Shown here: piece after piece, positions 60,101 through 64,000 of the stretch | Layout: each line of letters opens with the position of its first letter | Position numbering within the stretch: position 1 is the first letter of the stretch | Assembly (NCBI GenBank): GCA_023055505.1 | Contig: JALIRH010000004.1 | Coordinates: 17,231,368 to 17,295,367 of the forward strand | Direction of reading: 5' to 3' | Source of the DNA: Callipepla californica brunnescens | Lineage: Eukaryota > Chordata > Aves > Galliformes > Odontophoridae | DNA length: 64,000 nt | The notes under the pieces: model-generated | The model's input: only the letters and a program-made list of their open reading frames with translations | What the model was told of the DNA's origin: nothing | Database searches by the model: none | Program-made: the position numbers and the translations under genes

Positions 60101-63000
60101 TCCCCCATTGCCTTATGGGTGCAAATATCACAGTATCCCACAGAGTGCTCCCTTAATCCTGGCCCCCTCTACAGCCAAAAGGATCGCTGATTAAGAAAAT
60201 ATTTAGGGAATGATTTTCTATAAATAATCCATCCCATCACAGAAGTACAGTGTCTTCTGCAGCCTCTGATCCAGAACAAACTAAGAGAGTTCTCAGGAAG
60301 CCTCCCTGCTAAGAGCTTTAGAAAGAAGAGCCATAAAAATACTACTAACTGGAGATTAAAATGACAAGAGTTGCTAAATCTACTAACATCAGTGAAGGGG
60401 GACAACGTGCTGAAGGAAATAATGCAAAACCAGATGATGCGGTGAAGGGGTCAGAAGGAAAGGATGAACTGCAAGAAGGGTCTTTTAATTCTGGATTTCA
60501 AATACAAAACAGCTGGTCTGCAGGAAAAGAAGGCAAAAAAAACATATCAAGCGGAGCTACCGAAAAAAAAGGTCCAAAGTTTTCATGGGATAGGTAGAGT
60601 TTTACTTGATTAAGGATAAATTTCACACTTGCTGCTTCAGAAACGAGGTTTGGGTTTTGATCATGTACTGTGTGGTTGTGTACGCTCCCAGCTGCCTTCA
60701 TCTCCTGTTTCTGGTTCACAGTCCTTGATTCCATATGAACTTGAAAATTTTTGACATAACTACAGAAAAGAAACTGAATTATATATTTTCTTGCAATTAC
60801 TTCAAGAATTAAAATCAATTTAAATCTGTTTGCACAATTTATAATCTACCTATGAAGAATTTTTAACATGTAAATATGTAAAATCTCTCCAGCTTATTCA
60901 AAAGATATTGTTTGGAATATATATCCACACAGAGCATGTTAAATGCATTTAATTCTTAATGATTACTTTTATGCCATGCATACTAAATACTATGTTCCAG
61001 TAAGTGCAAGTGTTATTTTAAACAAATTATCTTTTTTGTTTACTTTTTGGAATCAGTGTTTTGAGAGCAGCATTTGTGGGTATTCACAATTTGGGATTCT
61101 CCAGTAAGAGCTTTCTTTGTTTCTTTCTTTCTCAAATAGTAGACAAAAATTATATTTAACAAGATTTGAATCTAGCCTGTGGTAATTCTGAACTATAGAC
61201 TTAAAAAGAACTATGAAAATCTTGTTCTGAAAATACATAGAATAGCTGTATGTCAATGAATTGGAGTTTTGTCAGCCAAATAATATTTTTTTTTTTCAGC
61301 TATGTCTCTATTACAAATGAATGAAACAGAACTAGTGTTTCAGCAAACGTGCAGTCAAAACTTTCGGTCATGTTTTCACCTTTCAGTCAAAAGAAGTTCC
61401 ATCAAATTTAGCCCATGATGAATTTAGTGTAACTACAATCAGAAAGTAAATACAGCACACAAATTGTATGCATTTGGTTTTCCAAACATTGCTAGAGACT
61501 TCTGCTGGTTATTTGACTGAATTGCTTACAATTTTTTATTTTGTTTTGTTTTACTTTCACAGGAGCATGCGTGAAAAAGAACTACTATCTTAACCTTTTT
61601 GTTCCACTCCCCACTACAGGAAACTCATGCCACTTTTCTATTAAATAAAGTATTAGCAGTTGCATTTTACAACTGAGCTTCAGCTAGATTTGTTTAATTA
61701 AAAGACTGCGGTATATACTGCGGACACTAATCATAACTTCTACAGCCTTTGACTTCTGATAGTTATATTGTTGTTTCTCAGAATTTACTTCTAAACATTT
61801 GCATTACAGCTCCTCCAAGTGAACCAACACACTTTACAGTGGAGGATGTCTCCGACACCACTGTTTCCTTGAAATGGAGACCCCCTGAACGGATTGGAGC
61901 AGGGGGATTAGATGGCTATATAGTGGAATATTGCAAAGATGGATGTAAGTAAGCACAACTACTAGCCAGTGGTGACTGAATATTATTAAAATACTCCAGC
62001 TGCAATCGTTTCTACTGCAATATCACAGTAACTGCATCCAGTATGACTAAATTCGGACTCTAATCTGTTACTAACATCCTTGTCGTCCATCACTAGGATT
62101 TACCCGACATGACACTAAAACCATGATAGTCACATCAACCACATCTTCATAATCACAACCATCATAAACATTGATACAGGCAAGTACTAAAAAGAATACC
62201 AGTGTTGTTCTATAGTCACTGACACTTCTGCAGTGCTCGCAAACTGTGCTTTCTCTAAAACCAACATAATGCCATAACCATAAAAAAAAAAAAGTAAAAT
62301 TTGCAAGCAACTGTTACCTCATGTAATACTTTAATAAAAAAATATAAACCATGGACTGACAAAAAAAAAAAAAAGACTCATATCTACAACATTCAGTGTA
62401 CTGTACTGTGATGCTACAGTACGATGCTCATATTAAAAAAATATCAACTAGCAAATTTATAATAATTTCAGTCAGTGAATTTCCTCTGACAGTAAACTCA
62501 ACTGCCACATAACCCAAGCTAGGGTTTTTTCTGGATATAAATAATCCAAAACTCATTTCTAGCCTTTAATGAGATACCCTCATGAAATCACCAGAATCCT
62601 TAAGCCACCATCAAAGAAGCGTAACTTTATCGGTAGTAATTCTGTGACCACCCAAAGTTGATTCCCGTACTTCAGATCAAGACTTCTCTTCCAGTTCAGT
62701 TTATTCCGTTCTAAGCATGGTATTGCAAGTTAAATTCACGTTACCTCAATGCAAATATTCTTTCAATTGTAGACAAGGTGTCAGTTTGGAATATTAATAA
62801 ACTATCACCATATAAAAATCCTTTACTTGCAGCTACGGAGTGGATTCCTGCTCTTCCTGGCCTAACTGAGCGTACATCTGCACTGATTAAAGATCTGGTC
62901 ACGGGTGACAAACTTCATTTCCGTATAAAGGCTATAAACTTGGCTGGTGAAAGTGGAGCAGCAATAATCAAAGAGCCCATTACCATTCAAGAAATCATGC
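22444..63000 (+). CDS. MYBPC3: MYBPC3, cardiac myosin-binding protein C, coding exons 1-27 (3' end outside window)
   Basis: Twenty-seven exons join into one frame of 2896 nt (965 codons plus one base) with no stop. The product is the thick-filament protein of the sarcomere C-zone, which binds myosin S2/RLC, actin and titin and tunes contraction through PKA phosphorylation. Order by residue: C0 Ig (about 9-97, cardiac-specific), Pro/Ala linker (98-150), C1 Ig (about 150-250), M-motif (about 251-362) with sites RRTS (Ser265), GRRKTS (Ser275) and KKRDS (Ser300), C2-C4 Ig, C5 Ig with a 26-residue cardiac insert (688-713), and FnIII C6 and C7. The whole protein is about 1270 residues in birds and mammals, so C8-C10 (about 305 residues) are missing to the right. 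Exon sizes equal the human ones I remember at many positions (267, 149, 118, 49, 3, 3, 30, 160, 105, 189, 135, 168). C0, the M-motif and the C5 insert exclude the skeletal paralogues. Confidence 0.97.
22566..22588. repeat. Poly(A) run
   Basis: 23 A in a row about 100 nt after MYBPC3 exon 1. Simple repeat, no associated retroelement recognised. Confidence 0.9.
26275..26803 (+). mobile_element. CR1 LINE 3' fragment (about 0.5 kb)
   Basis: Sense CR1 3' sequence: GAGGCCACATCTTGAGTACT, GAGGAGTGGCTGAGGGAACT, CAGGCTGGATATTAAGAACA, ending ATGATTCTATGA. Diverged, with frame breaks; no coding capacity. Confidence 0.9.
29236..29310. repeat. Cluster of nested palindromes
   Basis: AAATACCGGTATTT (14 bp, self-complementary) lies just left of CAGTATAAAA (29284-29293), which pairs exactly with TTTTATACTG (29300-29309). 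The flanks repeat GGTATTTTTATAC and GCCGTTTTTATC-like motifs. Possibly the core of a small DNA-transposon relic; family unknown. Confidence 0.6.
30095..30361 (+). CDS. MYBPC3: MYBPC3 exon 2 (C0 Ig domain)
   Basis: 267 nt, residues 9-97. Acceptor TTTTTTTAG, donor GTATAG. Encodes [13 protein letters not shown], the tryptophan strand [10 protein letters not shown] and the closing strand of C0, the cardiac-specific N-terminal Ig domain that contacts myosin RLC and actin. One exon for one domain, as in human. Confidence 0.97.
30362..33039 (+). other. MYBPC3 intron 2
   Basis: 2.7 kb containing one mariner-derived element (30875-31247); otherwise AT-rich with nothing recognised. Confidence 0.85.
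30875..31247 (+). mobile_element. Mariner (Galluhop-type) copy, internally deleted, transposase sense
   Basis: Left end TACAAGGGCTGCTTTGAAAG, right end GGCATTACTTCTGGAGCAAC, mutually inverted. The transposase N-terminus can be read after 31047 ([18 protein letters not shown]), then the element jumps to its 3' end, so about 0.9 kb is missing. Opposite orientation to the other three copies in the window. Confidence 0.88.
33040..33135 (+). CDS. MYBPC3: MYBPC3 exon 3 (Pro/Ala linker)
   Basis: 96 nt, residues 98-129: [20 protein letters not shown] and following Pro-rich residues to SNQNPE. Flexible linker between C0 and C1, a low-conservation segment. Donor GAAG|GTAATA. Confidence 0.94.
33389..33475 (+). 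CDS. MYBPC3: MYBPC3 exon 4 (linker end, start of C1)
   Basis: 87 nt, residues 130-158: [20 protein letters not shown] then RPQDGEVTV. Acceptor TGATGCAG, donor GTGAGT. From memory the chicken protein differs slightly here (AEVQ; LFVT), one hint that this may not be the reference chicken allele. Confidence 0.95.
33627..33775 (+). CDS. MYBPC3: MYBPC3 exon 5 (C1 Ig)
   Basis: 149 nt, residues 159-208, including [17 protein letters not shown] and [18 protein letters not shown], the core of C1, which binds myosin S2 and actin. Acceptor CTTACAAG, donor GTACAA. Same length as human exon 5. Confidence 0.97.
33776..34729 (+). other. MYBPC3 intron 5
   Basis: 0.95 kb, donor GTACAA, acceptor TGTTCTAG. 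No repeat or ORF of note. Confidence 0.85.
34730..34847 (+). CDS. MYBPC3: MYBPC3 exon 6 (end of C1 Ig)
   Basis: 118 nt, residues 209-247: [39 protein letters not shown]. It carries the GGYRCEV F-strand motif of the Ig fold. Acceptor GTTCTAG, donor GTAAGA. Confidence 0.97.
35588..35636 (+). CDS. MYBPC3: MYBPC3 exon 7 (M-motif start, first PKA site 5' half)
   Basis: 49 nt, residues 248-264 (partial): [17 protein letters not shown]. It ends two bases into the Thr codon of RRTS, so the first PKA-type site is split between exons 7 and 8. Acceptor ATACCAG, donor AC|GTATGT. Confidence 0.95.
36434..36478 (+). CDS. MYBPC3: MYBPC3 exon 8 (M-motif, phosphosites 1 and 2)
   Basis: 45 nt: [14 protein letters not shown] plus two bases of a Ser codon, residues 264-279 (partial). 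It supplies Ser265 of RRTS and all of GRRKTS (Thr274, Ser275), equivalent to the human LAGGGRRIS site. Acceptor CCCTCACTCAG, donor CAG|GTAGTC (weaker than average). Phase 2 on both sides. Confidence 0.93.
37744..37800 (+). CDS. MYBPC3: MYBPC3 exon 9 (M-motif)
   Basis: 57 nt, residues 279-298 (partial): [18 protein letters not shown] plus two bases (AG) of the Arg of KKRDS. Acceptor TTATCACAG, donor AGAG|GTGAGT. Phase 2 on both sides. Confidence 0.95.
38041..38056. repeat. Poly(C) run
   Basis: 16 C in a row in MYBPC3 intron 9; a shorter 11-base C run is at about 8760 in SPI1 intron 3. Confidence 0.9.
38487..38489 (+). CDS. MYBPC3: MYBPC3 exon 10, a 3-nucleotide microexon
   Basis: AGA between acceptor GGCAACAG (ending 38486) and strong donor GTAAGA. 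It supplies the last base of Arg298 and the first two of Asp299. With exon 9 ending AG and exon 11 starting C, the join reads KKRDSF, restoring the third PKA site. Human MYBPC3 has a 3-nt exon 10 at exactly this codon position. In the long intron, this was the only AG-xGA-GT candidate I found that fits frame and protein; an RNA read would settle it. Confidence 0.85.
38984..39008 (+). other. Juxtaposed 3' and 5' splice motifs (possible recursive splice site)
   Basis: A pyrimidine-rich tract (TTTCTTTTTTATTTC) ends in AG at 39001-39002 and is directly followed by GTAAAG. This zero-length-exon arrangement is the form of ratcheting splice sites. It may be chance in a 4.1-kb intron. Confidence 0.25.
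41022..41330 (+). mobile_element. Probable hAT-type (Charlie-like) DNA transposon fragment
   Basis: It opens AGGCCAGGCATATCCAACCT, resembling the common CCAGGGGTGTCCAACCTG terminus of hAT/Charlie elements. It later encodes [11 protein letters not shown]...[15 protein letters not shown] in a plus-strand ORF, similar in flavour to hAT transposase-derived (GTF2IRD2/ZBED-type) proteins. It ends in an A run. Family assignment from memory only. Confidence 0.4.
42148..42184. repeat. Poly(A) plus (TA)n tract
   Basis: About 23 A followed by seven TA units in MYBPC3 intron 10. Confidence 0.9.
42590..42613 (+). CDS. MYBPC3: MYBPC3 exon 11 (24 nt, M-motif)
   Basis: 24 nt after acceptor CAAGTTCAG with donor CG|GTAAGG. 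The first base completes Asp299, then SFLRTVNR with the Arg codon split into exon 12. It supplies Ser300 of KKRDS. The human exon is 18 nt (SFRTPR); the two extra residues fit the longer avian M-motif. Phase 2 both sides. Confidence 0.92.
42614..43257 (+). other. MYBPC3 intron 11
   Basis: 644 nt between the 24-nt exon 11 and exon 12, donor GTAAGG, acceptor CCTTTCTGCAG. A CAAAA-type A/C-rich run lies near 42683-42719. Nothing else recognised. Confidence 0.85.
43258..43424 (+). CDS. MYBPC3: MYBPC3 exon 12 (M-motif helical end)
   Basis: 167 nt, residues 307-362: [17 protein letters not shown], then [20 protein letters not shown] and [16 protein letters not shown]. This is the conserved basic three-helix part of the M-motif next to C2, which binds actin and myosin S2. 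The open frame upstream of 43258 (NPFC) is intron. Donor ACAG|GTTGGC is weak. Confidence 0.95.
43960..44185 (-). mobile_element. CR1 LINE 3' fragment
   Basis: Complement of CR1: GTTGGAAAGGACCTCCAGAG, AACCTCACTGGGGAGCCTAT, TCCAGTGCTCCACCACCCTC. On the - strand it still reads [20 protein letters not shown], the usual CR1 tail peptide. Confidence 0.88.
44400..44532 (+). CDS. MYBPC3: MYBPC3 exon 13 (C2 Ig)
   Basis: 133 nt, residues 363-407 (partial): [20 protein letters not shown] then [17 protein letters not shown]. First half of C2, the S2-binding Ig domain. Acceptor GCATCTTAG, donor GGCAG|GTAAAC. It ends two bases into Ser407. Confidence 0.96.
44771..44773 (+). CDS. MYBPC3: MYBPC3 exon 14, a second 3-nucleotide microexon
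   Basis: CAA between acceptor ATCTACCTAG and perfect donor GTAAGT. Exon 13 ends AG and exon 15 begins A, so the join reads AGC AAA, giving SGSKYIF as in human and chicken. Without it the protein would read SGRYIF. The codon position equals human exon 14 (also 3 nt). Confidence 0.9.
45216..45340 (+). CDS. MYBPC3: MYBPC3 exon 15 (end of C2 Ig)
   Basis: 125 nt, residues 408-449: [38 protein letters not shown]. Carries the Ig signature DDAAYEC. Acceptor CTTTTTCAG, donor GTGAGC. Confidence 0.97.
45919..46024 (+). CDS. MYBPC3: MYBPC3 exon 16 (C3 Ig, first half)
   Basis: 106 nt, residues 450-485 (partial): [35 protein letters not shown] plus two bases of Trp485. Acceptor ATTTCCAG, donor TG|GTAAGG. 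Confidence 0.97.
46025..49559 (+). other. MYBPC3 intron 16
   Basis: 3.5 kb between the two halves of C3. A/C-rich CAAAA-type run at its start (46046-46095). No exon, repeat family or ORF I can support. Confidence 0.85.
49560..49726 (+). CDS. MYBPC3: MYBPC3 exon 17 (C3 Ig, second half)
   Basis: 167 nt, residues 485-540: completes Trp485, then [20 protein letters not shown] and [17 protein letters not shown]. Acceptor GGATTGCAG, donor GTAAGT. Follows a 3.5-kb intron. Confidence 0.97.
50097..50262 (+). CDS. MYBPC3: MYBPC3 exon 18 (C4 Ig, first part)
   Basis: 166 nt, residues 541-596 (partial): [40 protein letters not shown], ending SHIG plus two bases of Arg. Acceptor AATATCAG, donor GTGAAT. 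Confidence 0.97.
51153..51259 (+). CDS. MYBPC3: MYBPC3 exon 19 (C4 Ig, second part)
   Basis: 107 nt, residues 596-631: [20 protein letters not shown] then [15 protein letters not shown]. Acceptor GTTTCCAG, donor GTAAGT. Confidence 0.97.
51554..51583 (+). CDS. MYBPC3: MYBPC3 exon 20 (30-nt C4-C5 linker)
   Basis: 30 nt encoding [10 protein letters not shown] across its borders, residues 632-641. Acceptor follows a run of T then CTCCAG; donor GTAAGA. Same size and sequence type as human exon 20; too short for ORF detection. Confidence 0.95.
51734..51870 (+). CDS. MYBPC3: MYBPC3 exon 21 (C5 Ig, first part)
   Basis: 137 nt, residues 642-687: [46 protein letters not shown]. Acceptor TTCTTAAAG, donor GTAAGA; ends in phase 0. 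Confidence 0.97.
52200..52352 (+). mobile_element. CR1 LINE 3'-tail fragment
   Basis: CTAGCTGTAGATGCCCCTGT, CTAGATGACTTTAAAGGTCC, CTTCCAACTCAAACAATTCT then ATGA. Sense orientation; left edge approximate. Confidence 0.85.
53488..53565 (+). CDS. MYBPC3: MYBPC3 exon 22 (cardiac C5 insert)
   Basis: 78 nt, residues 688-713: [19 protein letters not shown] then DLSTDSK, phase 0 at both ends. This is the cardiac-specific loop of C5. In human it is Pro/Ala and acid-rich; here it is Ser/Thr/Asp/Glu-rich with several S/T-x-x-D/E patterns. Acceptor TGCTTATTTAG, donor GTAAGT. Skipping would keep the frame. Confidence 0.95.
54757..54916 (+). CDS. MYBPC3: MYBPC3 exon 23 (end of C5 Ig)
   Basis: 160 nt, residues 714-767 (partial): [40 protein letters not shown], then DITVKVI. 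Acceptor CTGCCCACAG, donor GTAAGT. Same size as human. Confidence 0.97.
56222..56326 (+). CDS. MYBPC3: MYBPC3 exon 24 (C6 fibronectin III, first part)
   Basis: 105 nt, residues 767-802 (partial): [20 protein letters not shown] then [15 protein letters not shown]. The VQW tryptophan and YDGGQP loop are FnIII hallmarks. Acceptor TTCCTTCAG, donor GTAAGA. Confidence 0.97.
56327..59611 (+). other. MYBPC3 intron 24
   Basis: 3.3 kb splitting C6. One CR1 fragment (58125-58567); the rest is AT-rich without recognisable content. Confidence 0.85.
58125..58567 (+). mobile_element. CR1 LINE 3' fragment
   Basis: AGGTCCAGAGGAGGGCTGGA, CTTGGGGCTCTTCAGCCTGA, GTGAGATATTGGAACAGGCT, ending CTATGACTCTATG. An open stretch 58180-58479 still reads like the CR1 reverse-transcriptase C-terminal tail ([25 protein letters not shown]). 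Confidence 0.92.
59612..59800 (+). CDS. MYBPC3: MYBPC3 exon 25 (C6 fibronectin III, second part)
   Basis: 189 nt, residues 802-865 (partial): [40 protein letters not shown] then [13 protein letters not shown]. Acceptor ATCTTTTCTAG, donor GTGAGT. Same size as human exon 25. Confidence 0.97.
59801..61809 (+). other. MYBPC3 intron 25
   Basis: 2.0 kb. Contains the hydrophilic ORF 60361-60597 discussed in the findings; no repeat family recognised. Confidence 0.8.
61810..61944 (+). CDS. MYBPC3: MYBPC3 exon 26 (C7 fibronectin III, first part)
   Basis: 135 nt, residues 865-910 (partial): [45 protein letters not shown]. Acceptor TTGCATTACAG, donor T|GTAAGT. Confidence 0.97.
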
Positions 63001-64000
63001 GTGAGTATTTAGAGTGAATAAATCTCACTCATCTATTTTCTATGATCAAAATTCTAATCGTACACAATGCAGAAACATTCTGGGACTGACAAGGCTGTGC
63101 TGCCTACTAAGAATAACAAAAAAATATATCTTTCGGTTTGCTGTGAGCTAAAAATCTTCTGATCCTGAGAACATCACCATCCCATTCAGTGCTTCTATTC
63201 CTGAAGTGTAGCTGTTAAAACAAAAATCAAGCTTTCAAAATACGTACTTTCACCTCAGATAATGTCACTGTGGGGGCTAGTTTTTAATATTTGGCCCCAT
63301 GCTGGGAAAGCTGTGATATTACTGCAAAATGGCCACATTTACTGATGCAAGACATCTCTCCAAATGAAAGTAGTTATCTGAACGTGATTGATCTAGGTTA
63401 TTAATTAACACCATGTTTATCACCCAGTACTAGAGGATTATAAGTCATTTGACTGGAGTCCAAAAGATATCAAGAGCTGCTAATAGTGGATTCTTCAGCC
63501 TTCACTCACACAAAGCATCTGCCAAGGTCTCACTAACCATAAAATGACTCAGTGCAAAAGAGAGCTGCAACACAGCTCAGAACTAAATGGACATGATGAC
63601 AGGTACTCCAACTGTACATCAATATATCCTTCTAAAAATAACTGAGGAAAGAACAAGGGACACAGGGAGTACATAGAAAGCAAGGACTGGAAGAAAGAGC
63701 ACGCATTGCAGACCTTCCTCAGTTAGCAAAAAGGAAGGTGCCACTATGTTATCCCACACCTTCCAACTCAAAGTATTGTAACTGAATTATCACAGAGACA
63801 TAAAGGCAATTCACTGATTGCTCTACTTTTTAAGTCCATAAACATCTCCAAACAGCAGTTTACAAGAAGCTGTAGTAACAACAGAGCAATACACGTAATT
63901 ATAGACAATTATTAATTTTCAATCCATTATATCCTTTGTTCTGTCACTTCTGCTAAGATCTCCACGGAAATGAAGTCCACACAGAAAGTTCACATTCAAC
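61945..64000 (+). other. MYBPC3 intron 26 and start of intron 27
   Basis: Intron 26 is 888 nt with A-runs near 62282 and 62361. After exon 27 the remaining 1.0 kb (63001-64000) is intron 27 with no further exon; I looked for the C8 start and did not see it. Confidence 0.8.
62833..63000 (+). CDS. MYBPC3: MYBPC3 exon 27 (C7 fibronectin III, second part)
   Basis: 168 nt, residues 910-966 (partial): [40 protein letters not shown], ending VQ-like ITIQEIM. Acceptor TTTACTTGCAG, donor C|GTGAGT. Last exon in the window; the frame continues off the right edge. Confidence 0.96.

Overview
This is vertebrate nuclear DNA, almost certainly from a galliform bird close to chicken. Coding exons are short, with canonical GT-AG junctions and long AT-rich introns. 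The repeats are avian: CR1 LINE tails ending in the ATTCTATGA motif, plus several copies of the galliform mariner element (Galluhop / Mariner1_GG type). The encoded proteins match my memory of chicken PU.1 and chicken cardiac myosin-binding protein C closely but not perfectly, so I do not name the species.

Layout, all genes on the + strand. (1) 1-10445: the 3' part of SPI1 (PU.1). Exons equivalent to human 3, 4 and 5 are at 4141-4328, 8863-9019 and 9640-9956, followed by a short 3' UTR with a poly(A) signal. The first roughly 45-50 codons lie upstream of the window. (2) 10446-22200: intergenic DNA with no supportable gene, but with two mariner copies (one about 1.3 kb and full length, with a decayed transposase) and a CR1 scrap. 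(3) 22444-63000: the first 27 coding exons of MYBPC3. They encode 965 residues: C0, the Pro/Ala linker, C1, the phosphorylatable M-motif, C2-C5 with the cardiac-specific C5 insert, and the fibronectin domains C6 and C7. The exons for C8-C10 lie beyond the right edge. Gene order and orientation (SPI1 then MYBPC3, same strand) match human 11p11.2.

The two genes are neighbours but not functionally linked: SPI1 is a myeloid/B-cell ETS factor and MYBPC3 a sarcomere protein. I found no operon-like system, CRISPR, RNA gene or novel multi-gene cassette. The most interesting biology is the splicing architecture of the MYBPC3 regulatory motif. By solving reading phases I could place two 3-nucleotide microexons (38487-38489 and 44771-44773) and a 24-nt exon (42590-42613). 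Exons 8-11, which carry or complete all three PKA-type phosphosites, are all phase 2/2, so any of them could be skipped without a frameshift. Other items worth checking are a perfect 20-bp hairpin and a motif-dense block in SPI1 intron 3, a juxtaposed AG|GT (possible recursive splice site) in MYBPC3 intron 10, a palindrome cluster in intron 1, and a hydrophilic intronic ORF in intron 25.
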